Of a stretch of DNA of 25,636 nucleotides, positions 1-7,933 are shown piece after piece. Positions within the stretch are counted from its first letter, which is position 1. The number at the start of each line of letters is the position of its first letter. The stretch comes from a virus. The notes under the pieces are model-generated. The model saw only the letters and a program-made list of their open reading frames with translations, made no database searches and was not told the DNA's origin. The translations under genes were made by a program, and so were the position numbers. Location: positions 1 through 25,636 of IMG/VR virus record IMGVR_UViG_3300025156_000022; one strand, written 5' to 3'.

Positions 1-228
1 TTTTTTTATAGAACCTTCAGATATTGTAAATATAATCTTCCCCCCACATTTTGTGCATTTCCCAATCATCGGGGGCCTTCTAAATTTCTCATTACACGCT
101 ACACACCTAAACTGTTGCTGTGCAAATTTTCTTAAATTTCCCCTTATGTCCCTTATAAAATGCCTCTCTATTATTAAACGTGCAACATCATCTGTATCTA
201 CTCCTCTTAATTTCTTAACTAATTCTGT
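1..228 (-). other. DP2-like (archaeal DNA polymerase D large subunit) C-terminal zinc module fused in frame to the tape measure
   Basis: Residues ~854-929 of the tape measure frame read like the end of archaeal PolD subunit DP2. Visible features are VDTDDVARLIIERHF, then IRGNLRKF, then FRCVAC, KFRRPP, GKCTKCGG and TISEGSIKK. The four cysteines are C895, C898, C911 and C914, a C-x2-C-x12-C-x2-C zinc knuckle. In DP2 this module ends the protein, usually followed at once by YL and a few residues, so the frame may stop just outside the window. None of the polymerase catalytic regions of DP2 is present. Arg codons here are 8 AGA/AGG to 1 CGT and Ile codons 7 ATA to 2 ATT (hand count), unlike the preceding tape measure. 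The family match is from memory of conserved motifs, not a search. A chimeric assembly is the main alternative. Confidence 0.8.
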
Positions 229-2787
229 TGCATCAACAGCCTGTCTATGGAACACATCGGCAGCACCAAACCCACGATCAAATAAAATAACAACTTCCTG
301 AAATGACTCCTTTAAAATCCTAATTCCGGACGCATATTTAGTCATAGAATCCGTAAAAGATTGATTTGCTAATTTAGCAGCTTTGGATAATTTATCAAAT
401 TCCAATTTTTGTAATAACTGTTGATATTCCTTTAAAGCTTTTCCGTTATCAGTAATGGATTTGGTTAATGGAGAAATCGATGAGACTACTTTAGCAGCTT
501 GTTCCGCAGCTTCACCATACCCCTTGGCAACTTTTAGTAACTGCTCCCTCAATGACATTGTTTTAGTTTCAAGTTGTTTGGACCCTTCTGATAATCCAAC
601 AATACTGACATAGTAATCCGTTACTTGTTTTGAAAGATTCTTAAATTCCGATGCCAAAACTAATAAATCTCCAGCCGATTGTTGCATGGAAGAACTAACT
701 GTATACATTATAACCCCAATTAAGGCTAAAGCAGCACCAATTGGACCAAGTGATAATAAAAAACCATTAAAAGTAGCAGTGGCTTTTATAACCACTGCAA
801 TCAATGAAGTAAAAGCTGCTTGCAATGACACAAATACAGCCGTTCCGGCAATAATTTCAAAAGCTACAAATACGGTACTCAGTGCTGCAATAGCAGCAAC
901 CAAAACTCCAATAGACGTAACTAAACCACCAATTGGAGTACCAGCTAAAAGAATAAATGAATCCACCACAAAACGAGCAGCGTCCACAACAAGTTTAAAT
1001 GCGGTTGCAATGCCACCCTTACCAAGAGCGATTGCCAAAACGCCTAACTTATCCTTTAAATTCTTAAAAGAAATCCCAAGACCTTCCATTTGTTTTGCAG
1101 CTTGGGCAGCAGCAGTACCACTACGTGAAACTAAATCCAACATATTATCAAATTGGCTTGAAGAGGATGTTAAAGCCAAAAGGGAAGCAGCCCCACGTTT
1201 ACCAAATAAATCGAATGCAGTGCCTGTATCTTTTATAACTAAACGTAAATTATCAAGGACACTACCTAAATCATTGCTTTCAGGACTTAAATCTCGTAAT
1301 GAAACTCCTACTGCATCGGCAGCAGCTTTTAATTTTTTGGATGGATCAACTAATTCTGCAAAAACCCTACGTAAACCGGTACCAATCGTACTTGCCCTTA
1401 TACCTGAATTCGCTAATGTTCCCATCGCAGCCGATAATTCTTGAAATGATACCCCAGATTCTTTTGCAATTGGACCAACAAAATTCATTGCTGTACGTAA
1501 TTTATCAATTGTTAATTTGGATTTATTTACGGCATTTGCAAAAACATCCACAACCTCAGTGGATCGAGAAGCATCAATATCAAAAACTCTCATAGCAGTC
1601 GTAACAAGATCAACGGTTGTTGCCATGGAAGATAATGTACCGGTAGCAAGATCCGAAACGGCTTGCATAGTTTGGATAGCTTCACTTGCACTAAAACCAG
1701 ATTGTCCAATAACACGCATACCCTCGGCAACTTCGGCAGCAGAAAACTTTGTTTTGGATGCAACATCTAAAATCGTAACACCCATTTGAGCAACTTCATT
1801 ATCCGTTGCTCCAGTTATGGCTTGTAAATCTTTTAATGCCTGATCGTATTCAATTATGGATTGGGTAGCTCCAATAACGGCAGCTTTGACTTGCAACAAT
1901 GCTTCGGAAATTGAACGAAATTCCAAAACAGTTCGGACTTTATCACTAAAAGTACGTAGTTGTAAACCGGATTTATGAGCTGCATTACCAACCTGTCCAA
2001 ATGCATCAGCAGCTTTCTTTGCAGATATCCCGGCTCGACCTAAAACTCCTTGAATAGCCCGTAAATCCTTAGCAAACGTAGTGAAGGATTTTAATGACCC
2101 CCGTTTACTTAATTGGGATAAAGACGTATTTAATTCCAGAATCTTTTTGGATAAAGCTTTAATATCCAAATCAACCAGACCTTTTAAACCAGTAGCCATC
2201 TGTTTTACATTAGGTAATGTAATGCCTTTTAACCGTTCCAAAGATAAAACAATAGACGTTATTTTTAGATTAAACCCACTAAGTTTAGTCTTCATGAGCA
2301 ATTCAAGTCCTTTAGCGACTTGAAGTATATTAGGCACAGAAATTTTATTAAAGTGTTTTAATGCATTTGTGACAGATGTTATTTTTAGATTAAACCCACT
2401 AAATTTAGTCTTCATGAGCAATTCAAGCCCTTGAGCGACTTGAAGTATATTAGGCACCTTAATCTCACTTAATTTAGCAAGGGAGGTAACTGTAGACGTA
2501 AGGGATTTTGGGGCACTTATTTTGCTGATTTTGGATAAACTATCGGCAACTTCACTTAAATTTACAGCCTTTATATTTTGCAGACGTTCCAAAGCTGTTG
2601 CCAATCTTGCAAAACTTGGAGGCGTTTTAATTTTAGCCAAGGATTTTTGGAATTTATTAAGTGCTGTAGTAGTTTGATTAACAGCCGTTTTTATACCATT
2701 AAAGGCTTGTGTTAATTCATCTATCTTTTTGAGATCGATACCGACAACTTTAAAAGCTATCTCAACAGTTTGTTTTGTCTCTGGCAT
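1..2787 (-). CDS. Tail tape measure protein, 3' end outside window, with an unexpected DP2-like C-terminal segment
   Basis: The start ATG at 2787 follows the stop of the tail chaperone extension by one base and has an AAGGAA ribosome binding site. The frame is open for 929 codons to the window edge. Residues ~315-560 have the phage tape-measure core (ITGAT, TKFS, GQSGFSASEA, SGVSFQELSAAMGTLANSG and similar). Residues ~620-697 are strongly hydrophobic helices, as usual for proteins that span the tail lumen and meet the host membrane. Residues ~70-230 are helical repeats with a 40-residue period. From about residue 854 the sequence no longer looks like a tape measure but like the C-terminal zinc module of archaeal polymerase D (separate entry). 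The protein sets tail length and follows the G/GT chaperone gene, the canonical order. The tape-measure call is secure; whether the last ~75 codons belong to it is not. Confidence 0.93.
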   Translation of the reverse strand, partial: MPETKQTVEIAFKVVGIDLKKIDELTQAFNGIKTAVNQTTTALNKFQKSLAKIKTPPSFARLATALERLQNIKAVNLSEVADSLSKISKISAPKSLTSTVTSLAKLSEIKVPNILQVAQGLELLMKTKFSGFNLKITSVTNALKHFNKISVPNILQVAKGLELLMKTKLSGFNLKITSIVLSLERLKGITLPNVKQMATGLKGLVDLDIKALSKKILELNTSLSQLSKRGSLKSFTTFAKDLRAIQGVLGRAGISAKKAADAFGQVGNAAHKSGLQLRTFSDKVRTVLEFRSISEALLQVKAAVIGATQSIIEYDQALKDLQAITGATDNEVAQMGVTILDVASKTKFSAAEVAEGMRVIGQSGFSASEAIQTMQAVSDLATGTLSSMATTVDLVTTAMRVFDIDASRSTEVVDVFANAVNKSKLTIDKLRTAMNFVGPIAKESGVSFQELSAAMGTLANSGIRASTIGTGLRRVFAELVDPSKKLKAAADAVGVSLRDLSPESNDLGSVLDNLRLVIKDTGTAFDLFGKRGAASLLALTSSSSQFDNMLDLVSRSGTAAAQAAKQMEGLGISFKNLKDKLGVLAIALGKGGIATAFKLVVDAARFVVDSFILLAGTPIGGLVTSIGVLVAAIAALSTVFVAFEIIAGTAVFVSLQAAFTSLIAVVIKATATFNGFLLSLGPIGAALALIGVIMYTVSSSMQQSAGDLLVLASEFKNLSKQVTDYYVSIVGLSEGSKQLETKTMSLREQLLKVAKGYGEAAEQAAKVVSSISPLTKSITDNGKALKEYQQLLQKLEFDKLSKAAKLANQSFTDSMTKYASGIRILKESFQEVVILFDRGFGAADVFHRQAVDATELVKKLRGVDTDDVARLIIERHFIRDIRGNLRKFAQQQFRCVACNEKFRRPPMIGKCTKCGGKIIFTISEGSIKK
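2258..2457 (-). repeat. Two 80-bp near-identical direct repeats inside the tape measure gene (120-bp period)
   Basis: Copies lie at 2258-2337 and 2378-2457 and differ at three positions. The 120-bp period equals 40 codons. Each copy encodes a segment beginning VPNILQVA and ending SGFNLKI (residues 111-137 and 151-177). More diverged versions of the same helical unit flank them (for example LPNVKQMATGL at about residue 191). The near identity at DNA level points to a recent duplication, of a kind that would lengthen the tail. Confidence 0.9.
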
Positions 2788-2788
2788 T

Positions 2789-3513
2789 TTATTTCCTTCC
2801 CGACATAAAGTTTGCTAATTTGCTCCAATCTTTGTTGACTTCTGCAACTGATGGCTCAACCTTCTTTTGCGGTTTGATCCCAAAGTTTTTTAAAACGTCT
2901 TTTAGTCCTTCATAAGCTAAATTATTTCCCATCCATAAATTTGATATATTTTCAGCTTTACTTTCTCGTTCCATTAAGATAACTGTTTTATAAAAAATAC
3001 CTATTTCGGATAATGTATACTTTTTAATGCTCAACCACGAATGTCCATTTGCAACCAAAGTTTGTATTGCAAACGTTATTTCTGAGTTTTCTTCTTCCTC
3101 ACTGGCACCTCTTTTTGAAGAAATTTCCCGGTCAAGCTCTTGAAGTTTTTTTCCAATTCCTCTTTTGATTTTAAATTAACTTCCAGAACTTTGTCAAGAA
3201 TCTTTACAATGGCCTCAAGGGGTAATGCCTTTAAATCAGCAGAATCCACATTTGCGGCTTCTTCCAATACATCCGTAAAATTCTCCACAATTGTGACAGC
3301 CAACTTAAAAATATTGGCATGTTCATTATAATTTTCCCATGTAACACCGAGTTCGGATAAAATAACTCCTACTCCCTTTAGCTTCTTGGAAAGTGTAGCA
3401 ATTTGTTCAATATTTAAAGGCCGTATTAATATAGATGTACCTCCAATATCAAGAGGTTCTCCGGGGAATAAAGTATCAAGGTCAATTGACAAGGACTGTC
3501 TTTGAATCGTCAT
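2789..3513 (-). CDS. Tail assembly chaperone, frameshifted long (GT-like) product
   Basis: A -1 slip at 3145-3151 joins residues 1-123 of the short chaperone to a second frame that continues to a TAA at 2791-2789, giving about 241 residues. The extension starts LQELDREISSKRGASEEEE, then ITFAIQTLVANGHSWLS and YTLSEIGIFYKTV. The hydrophobic/aromatic pattern is typical of the T part of lambda-like G/GT chaperones. The second frame has no convincing start of its own: the only nearby initiator is a TTG at 3058 without a ribosome binding site, and the frame is already protein-like upstream of it. The stop is one base from the tape measure ATG, suggesting coupled translation. Known family biology: G and GT are made in a fixed ratio and both are needed for tail assembly. 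Confidence 0.82.
3076..3513 (-). CDS. Tail assembly chaperone, short (G-like) product
   Basis: A 145-residue acidic-to-mixed helical protein in the position of lambda gpG, between major tail protein and tape measure. The N-terminal part (residues ~1-60: LFPGEPLDIGG, ILIRPLNIEQIA) resembles phage tail assembly chaperones. The C-terminus ends in a lysine-rich tail (KKKTQK) read only in frame 0. Its function in the family is to bind the tape measure and recruit tail tube subunits. The ATG at 3513 is preceded by a GAAGGAAAG-type site. The last ~23 codons overlap the frameshifted extension. Confidence 0.82.
   Translation of the reverse strand: MTIQRQSLSIDLDTLFPGEPLDIGGTSILIRPLNIEQIATLSKKLKGVGVILSELGVTWENYNEHANIFKLAVTIVENFTDVLEEAANVDSADLKALPLEAIVKILDKVLEVNLKSKEELEKNFKSLTGKFLQKEVPVRKKKTQK
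3145..3151 (-). promoter_or_regulatory. Slippery heptamer A AAA AAC for -1 ribosomal frameshifting
   Basis: In frame 0 the codons are GAA AAA AAC, giving the canonical X XXY YYZ heptamer A AAA AAC. A -1 shift here enters exactly the frame that encodes the chaperone extension, which is open to 2789. I did not find an obvious long stem-loop directly downstream; a GGAGG-like sequence lies in the following region but I did not evaluate a stimulator. Confidence 0.82.
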
Positions 3514-3540
3514 TTTTCTTTCCTTCTTTTTGTCGAACGT

Positions 3541-3585
3541 TTTAAAAACTTGGAGGGTTTAGTTCTTTGGGTCAACCCCCCAAGT
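3541..3585 (-). terminator. Rho-independent terminator after the major tail protein gene
   Basis: On the minus strand a 12-bp stem (ACTTGGGGGGTT with AACCCTCCAAGT, one G-T pair) encloses a 14-base loop and is followed by TTTTT. It sits between the major tail protein (stop at 3607) and the tail chaperone (start at 3513), so it would lower expression of chaperone and tape measure relative to the abundant tail tube protein. Confidence 0.85.
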
Positions 3586-3606
3586 ACAGATTAAAATATT
3601 AGGTTA

Positions 3607-4632
3607 TTAGGTTAATGCTTGATTCATTCGTATTGCCATATATGGATTCTGTGGATGATTTGTCTCATCTTTCAGAATTTCACCTGCAAACTCCATTGTT
3701 GACCAATCATCCCCAATCAAAGCAGTATCACCGGAAGGAGTGAGCGAAACAGACCAAACTTCCAATTCCTGCTGATTACCGGCAGGATTATCAGAAACAA
3801 ATCTGAGTCTACCAATAACCTGTGTATTTGCAAAAGCCTTGATCATAGTATAAGTCAAAGCGGCATATCCATAAGTTACATGAACAGTTTCACCATCAGT
3901 TACAGTACCACCGGAGAGAAATTTAATACGACCAATTTTCTCATCACTCAAAGTAGCATCAATTTTATAATCAGTTCCTTCAACGTAGGTTACTGTGTCA
4001 GCATCATCCTGCACAAGAACAACAGGAGTTGTTGCGTAAATAGTTCCACCAGTAAGGGAATTAACAACGGCAGCTCCCGTGCCACTTCCAGTGATAACTT
4101 CATCATCGACATAAGAAGTGTCATTGGTTAATGCAAGTACAAGAGTTCCCGAAGTAGAATCGCCGGTAATTGACACAACAATACCTACAGCTCCACCGGC
4201 ACCAGTTACCGTTTCACCCAATACAAAAATTACTGAACCCCCATCATACGGAAGAGTCCAAGAGGATACTCCTCTAAACTCAAGATCAGTACGCATATCA
4301 AGATTTGCCGTGATTGCTTCTGCGACAACATTACCGAGAAACTGAGTCTCAGTGGATGCATCGCCCAAAGTAAGCAATGCCATATTTTCTTTGTTAACTT
4401 CATCAAGAGTAAATGTAAGTCCCGGGGTAATCTGGGAAATAATTTCCTTGTCCTTTGCTCGTAAACCACCACGTGAACTGTAATGATCCAATTTCTCAAG
4501 AGCAATAGTGAATGTAAAAGCCGGGGCATTCCCTAAATCACGTTCTCCCTGATAAACACTGGAGACAAGTTGATCAAAGAATACAACTCCTTTTCCTAAT
4601 GTGTAATTGTCTGGATGTGGGGCTATAGCCAT
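3607..4632 (-). CDS. Major tail (tube) protein
   Basis: A 341-residue protein in the slot between the tail terminator and the tail chaperone, with an AAGGAGG ribosome binding site. The N-terminal (FTFTIALEKLDHYSSRGG, ~residues 40-60) and C-terminal (LEVWSVSLTPSGD, then GDDWSTMEFAGEIL, ~290-325) parts look like tail tube proteins of siphoviruses. The middle (~130-200) is a Gly/Thr/Val-rich insertion (ETVTGAGGAVGIVVSITG and a related GSGTGAAVVNSLTGG stretch) of the type seen as surface-exposed domains. A strong terminator follows, fitting a highly expressed structural gene. No sheath gene is seen beside it, which supports a non-contractile tail. Confidence 0.8.
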   Translation of the reverse strand: MAIAPHPDNYTLGKGVVFFDQLVSSVYQGERDLGNAPAFTFTIALEKLDHYSSRGGLRAKDKEIISQITPGLTFTLDEVNKENMALLTLGDASTETQFLGNVVAEAITANLDMRTDLEFRGVSSWTLPYDGGSVIFVLGETVTGAGGAVGIVVSITGDSTSGTLVLALTNDTSYVDDEVITGSGTGAAVVNSLTGGTIYATTPVVLVQDDADTVTYVEGTDYKIDATLSDEKIGRIKFLSGGTVTDGETVHVTYGYAALTYTMIKAFANTQVIGRLRFVSDNPAGNQQELEVWSVSLTPSGDTALIGDDWSTMEFAGEILKDETNHPQNPYMAIRMNQALT

Positions 4633-4659
4633 TTTTAAATCCTCCTTAAAATATTATAA

Positions 4660-5103
4660 TTATAAACCGTCATCGACATAAACTAAATCTAAAACTAACC
4701 GCATTGCTAAAATATCAGGTAATCCGTATCCAACCGGACCCTCAGTTCTGTTTTCGGATATAGATACATTATTTACAATACGCGCATTATACATTATTGG
4801 ATCAGAACCAATTACAGCAAAAACAGATTGCCGCATATTACGGAACATTGTTTTTATATCCGAATCTTTGGTTGTAACTAATTCAAGAATAACTTCTAAA
4901 ACTCTACGTGCTGGGTAGCCTGTATTGTTACGCTGGGTTTGGCGTATGACATTATCAGTACCTTCCAACATAAAAATACAAGGCATATCGGAATCTTGAA
5001 TCGGTGATGTAGGAGTACGTTTAAATGTCAATACTCCAATATCCGTCCTACGATCTTTAATACGTTCATAAATTTCGTTTAATCCCAATTCACGATTAAT
5101 CAT
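4660..5103 (-). CDS. Tail terminator / minor tail completion protein
   Basis: A 147-residue protein directly upstream of the major tail protein gene, the usual position of the tail terminator (lambda gpU-like). The start overlaps the stop of the upstream gene (ATGA), so translation is probably coupled. Features are a helical N-terminus (residues 1-20) and beta-rich repeats such as RRVLEVILELV (~66-76) and LAMRLVLDLVYVDDGL at the end, a pattern common in these caps. Assignment is by gene order and overall pattern; I see no unique motif. Confidence 0.6.
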   Translation of the reverse strand: MINRELGLNEIYERIKDRRTDIGVLTFKRTPTSPIQDSDMPCIFMLEGTDNVIRQTQRNNTGYPARRVLEVILELVTTKDSDIKTMFRNMRQSVFAVIGSDPIMYNARIVNNVSISENRTEGPVGYGLPDILAMRLVLDLVYVDDGL

Positions 5104-5588
5104 AACATGGCCTTTACTACCTCATCAGAAAGATTAATGGTTAATTTATCCAATAAATCTTTATCGGAAATAACCTTACTTACAGCCCCGCCAACAGTTT
5201 TGTCATGTCCAGGGTCTAAACCCCCTGCCCACACTCTACCATCCGCAAGTTTTAATTTACCCGTATTGTATTTGTGTTTTCTCATTTGGCCTTTTTTATT
5301 TCTATGGGGGAAATACCATGGAGCTTTGCCTGGTTTAGCACCACCCTCAACAAACTGCCCATATATAGGTGTTTTATTTGTTATAACCAATCCAGCCAAA
5401 GTTTTAGAACCTCCAAACCGTAATCGTTTTGCTCTCCACTGGGATGCAAAATAACCGGAATCTTTAGGGGAGTGTTTACGCAACTCTCTCAATACAAAGG
5501 ATTCATTTTTATACAAAGCTTTTTGGGAAGATGTACGAATACGATCCCCCATCTTTCTAAGCTTTGCTAAAAAATTTTTTAAATCCAT
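5100..5588 (-). CDS. HK97 gp10-like tail completion / head-tail joining protein
   Basis: About 162 residues, from the ATG at 5588, two bases after the stop of the upstream gene; an in-frame TTG two codons earlier is less likely. The N-terminus is basic and helical (MDLKNFLAKLRKMGDRI). The stretch LRKHSPKDSGYFASQWRAK (~35-53) matches the 'P.dtG.l..s' signature of HK97 gp10-type proteins, followed by TNKTPIYGQFVEGGAKPG (~70-88), the conserved 'Y...vE.G' region. In that family the protein connects the tail to the head completion proteins. It overlaps the tail terminator start by 4 bp. Confidence 0.78.
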   Translation of the reverse strand: MDLKNFLAKLRKMGDRIRTSSQKALYKNESFVLRELRKHSPKDSGYFASQWRAKRLRFGGSKTLAGLVITNKTPIYGQFVEGGAKPGKAPWYFPHRNKKGQMRKHKYNTGKLKLADGRVWAGGLDPGHDKTVGGAVSKVISDKDLLDKLTINLSDEVVKAML

Positions 5589-5590
5589 TT

Positions 5591-5950
5591 TCAATTATCC
5601 CTTAACAACAGTGTGTAAAGAACTCCCATTGGATCAAGTTCCTGCCCTTCAACCGTATATTTTACTCCATCAAAAGTACAATGACTTTTAACATTCATTT
5701 CTAAAGTAATATCTTCGGCAGGGATTAATCCCTTTATATCAGTTGGTTGGATCAATTTTGAAAATGTCAGTAATTCAACATCTTTTTCTGTAAACCTCTC
5801 AAAAATACAACGCACATCAATTGAGGTTTCTGTTATATCATCAAAGCCGTTATCAACCACCAACGTATAGGTGCCGGTATGAACAGCTTCATTAAACACG
5901 TTAAAAAGGGTATTTATGCCCTTAATAAAGATGTTTTTAAGATTAGCCAT
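5591..5950 (-). CDS. Head-tail connector / stopper-like protein
   Basis: A 119-residue protein between the DnaT-like adaptor and the gp10-like protein, the position of head completion (stopper) proteins. The C-terminal half is beta-rich and has the FDGVKYTVEGQELDPMGVLYTLLLRDN ending (split here as FDGVKYTVEGQELDP and MGVLYTLLLRDN), resembling the short beta-barrel stoppers. Role inferred from synteny. No catalytic motif is seen. Confidence 0.55.
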   Translation of the reverse strand: MANLKNIFIKGINTLFNVFNEAVHTGTYTLVVDNGFDDITETSIDVRCIFERFTEKDVELLTFSKLIQPTDIKGLIPAEDITLEMNVKSHCTFDGVKYTVEGQELDPMGVLYTLLLRDN

Positions 5951-5951
5951 A

Positions 5952-6455
5952 TTAAGCCCTCAAAAGCCTAACGACACCACCCCCACCAAGAAGATATAAA
6001 TCAGACAAAACTCTATATACTTTTTCGGGGATAGCCTCTTTTGCCGTGGAATCAAATCCCGGCATACCGGCTTTTATCATTAATGATCCAGCACGTAATT
6101 GATCAATGCCGGATAAAGGATCATCAATGGTTCTGTCTTCCTCAAGAGAAGAAAGAGCAAGTTCATAAACAGCAACTTTCACCTCATTTGGAATAACACC
6201 ATCATCAATTTCAGTTCCATCTTTACGAATAACATCGGTTCTGGGCCAAAGCATATTTTGAGTCGTGGATGCACGATACCCTTTCCAATTTATATACCAA
6301 TCCAACATTTGGGAGGAAGTTATCAATATTTGATCTTTTTCTTCAAAATCCTCCCAGTCAGAAGCATGCGCTCGATCAAGGAAATACACATTTGCTTCTG
6401 ACTGTAAGACATAACTATTGGCATCCGTGGCTCCTATTGTTGCAATTAAAGCCAT
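5952..6455 (-). CDS. Head-tail adaptor (DnaT-like family head completion protein)
   Basis: A 167-residue protein with AAGGAG site. Residues ~10-60 (ATDANSYVLQSEANVYFLDR, then W and LITSSQMLDWY) and ~65-100 (WKGYRASTTQNMLWPRTD, then IPNEVKVAVYELAL) reproduce the pattern 'Y.s..eA..Yf......W......a.L..At..lD....W.G......Q.l.wPR' of the phage family often labelled DnaT-like. In phages with this gene order it is the first adaptor bound below the portal. It lies 11 bp downstream of the small protein gene and is followed immediately by the stopper. Confidence 0.75.
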   Translation of the reverse strand: MALIATIGATDANSYVLQSEANVYFLDRAHASDWEDFEEKDQILITSSQMLDWYINWKGYRASTTQNMLWPRTDVIRKDGTEIDDGVIPNEVKVAVYELALSSLEEDRTIDDPLSGIDQLRAGSLMIKAGMPGFDSTAKEAIPEKVYRVLSDLYLLGGGGVVRLLRA

Positions 6456-6466
6456 TTAAAATCTCC

Positions 6467-6688
6467 TTATTTCTTTTTAAGGATTTTACGGATTTTTTTC
6501 GGTTTGGTAGGAACCGGAGCCTCTTTATCAGCAAGTTCCTGTGCTTCGGCAGCATCAATTTTGACCTGTTTTCCTTCCTCTGGTTCTACTTCTGGTTTAG
6601 TGCGACTCCAACCTGCATCCAAAAGAATTTTCACTTGATCTTTATCGGCAAATTGTATTGTCCTACGACCATCTTTGTAAAATTTCAT
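6467..6688 (-). CDS. Small charged protein downstream of coat gene, unknown
   Basis: A 73-residue protein with an AAGGAG site. The N-terminus (MKFYKDGRRTIQFADKDQVKI up to LLDAGW) forms a short folded-looking motif, and the second half is a Glu/Pro/Lys-rich tail ending KIRKILKKK. Small proteins of this pattern follow coat genes in several phages. The 'D..qv..lL.aGW' motif is recurrent in such proteins, but I do not know its function. Confidence 0.65.
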   Translation of the reverse strand: MKFYKDGRRTIQFADKDQVKILLDAGWSRTKPEVEPEEGKQVKIDAAEAQELADKEAPVPTKPKKIRKILKKK

Positions 6689-6737
6689 AACAACTCTCCT
6701 TAGCTACTTATTAAATTAATAGATTAAAAAAAACCTA

Positions 6738-7892
6738 TTAGGCTGTTTTGTCACCAATAAGAGTGATACGTCTTGGATCGAGGGCAAAAGCACCAACAAG
6801 TAAATCAAGAGACATGGTGGTTTTCTTGGAAGACAAATCATAACCCTTAACGATACGAATACTAACCCCGTTATTGGATGCAGTTGCAGCGACCCGATCT
6901 TCTGGAAGATCAAGCATTGGAAATGCAACAGCCAGGGAACGATCATCCATAATAACCCCATGATGATTGGTATCTTTACCAGCAGCAAGAATTGTAACAG
7001 CCGCCCCATCAGTAATAATTTCAGTGATCGGATCAGCAAGGGTAATTTCAGTTAAACCGGAAGCAGTTGCATCAGTCAGAGTTGAAATCAGTGGACGTTT
7101 ACATCCTGCAATTACCAACCTATCTCCAGCAACAAGAGTGGAAGTACTGGGATCATCAATAGTAAGAATTTTATCACCGATGAGATTTTTGGTTCCGGAT
7201 GCATTATCAACAGTAGTGGAAGCGGTACCTCTGGTTTCAGCAGCATCAGTAGGGAATGCAATACTGGCATAAAAATCCATACCCATTACACGACCCATAT
7301 CCGCATTTCTTAAGGTCAGTTCACCATCTCCACCACGAGTCTGGGATTGATTAAACCATGTCTGACCCAAAAGAACAGCCTCAATATCAAGATCGACCAA
7401 ACAAAAACGATTCATAGCAAGTTGCTGTAATGTAGCCGCTTTTCTGGCAAGAGCGATATCAGCAGCCGTTTCAAAAAGACCAGTGCTATAGTAAGCCCCA
7501 GCAGCTTCAAGAAGTTTGGTACCAATATGTAGATCAACTTTTTCAGCCAGTTTATAAGTGGCCGGACGGATAACCTGATCAACAAACGAATCAAGATCAA
7601 GAGACTGCTCTCTAGCAGTAACTTCAACGGAAATATCATAGTGTTTTTCGATTTCCATCGGACGGGTGGATGAACTGATAGCCTGTGTAGAAATAGTTGA
7701 AGTGAACTCATCTACAGCATATTCTCCATGAGTCCTAAAAGAAACCGTATCACCAACTTTCCAACCATTTGCTTTGTCAGTGAAGTCACTTGTTTTGTCT
7801 TTAGCACAAAGAGGCGCGATCACAAGAGCATCCTCAAGATGTGTTAATGCTTCGGCAGCGATTATACTCGGATGTTCCCAAATATTAGCCAT
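6738..7892 (-). CDS. Major capsid protein, P22 coat-like
   Basis: A 384-residue protein with a strong AAGGAG site at the correct distance. The N-terminus (MANIWEHPSIIAAEALTHLED) and residues ~45-105 (WKVGDTVSFRTHGEYAVDEF, then DISVEVTAREQSLDLD) match the P22 coat protein family of HK97-fold shells. A beta-rich inserted region (~225-310: ILTIDDPSTSTLVAGDRLVIAG and a following ITLADPITEI) is the accessory domain typical of this family. It lies downstream of scaffold, although a homing endonuclease gene is inserted between them, and has its own upstream terminator hairpin. Confidence 0.9.
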   Translation of the reverse strand: MANIWEHPSIIAAEALTHLEDALVIAPLCAKDKTSDFTDKANGWKVGDTVSFRTHGEYAVDEFTSTISTQAISSSTRPMEIEKHYDISVEVTAREQSLDLDSFVDQVIRPATYKLAEKVDLHIGTKLLEAAGAYYSTGLFETAADIALARKAATLQQLAMNRFCLVDLDIEAVLLGQTWFNQSQTRGGDGELTLRNADMGRVMGMDFYASIAFPTDAAETRGTASTTVDNASGTKNLIGDKILTIDDPSTSTLVAGDRLVIAGCKRPLISTLTDATASGLTEITLADPITEIITDGAAVTILAAGKDTNHHGVIMDDRSLAVAFPMLDLPEDRVAATASNNGVSIRIVKGYDLSSKKTTMSLDLLVGAFALDPRRITLIGDKTA

Positions 7893-7933
7893 TTTATTTC
7901 TCCTTTTTAAGAATTAATTATATTCGTACTCCT

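Noticed and set aside
53-2323. Several plus-strand open frames over the tape measure
   Set aside because: They are opposite-strand shadows: the minus frame is open for 929 codons with clear tape-measure motifs, and the plus frames lack ribosome binding sites and show no recognisable motifs.
2789-3058. An independent gene starting at TTG 3058
   Set aside because: No ribosome binding site, and the frame is already protein-like upstream to the slippery site; it is better explained as the frameshifted end of the tail chaperone.
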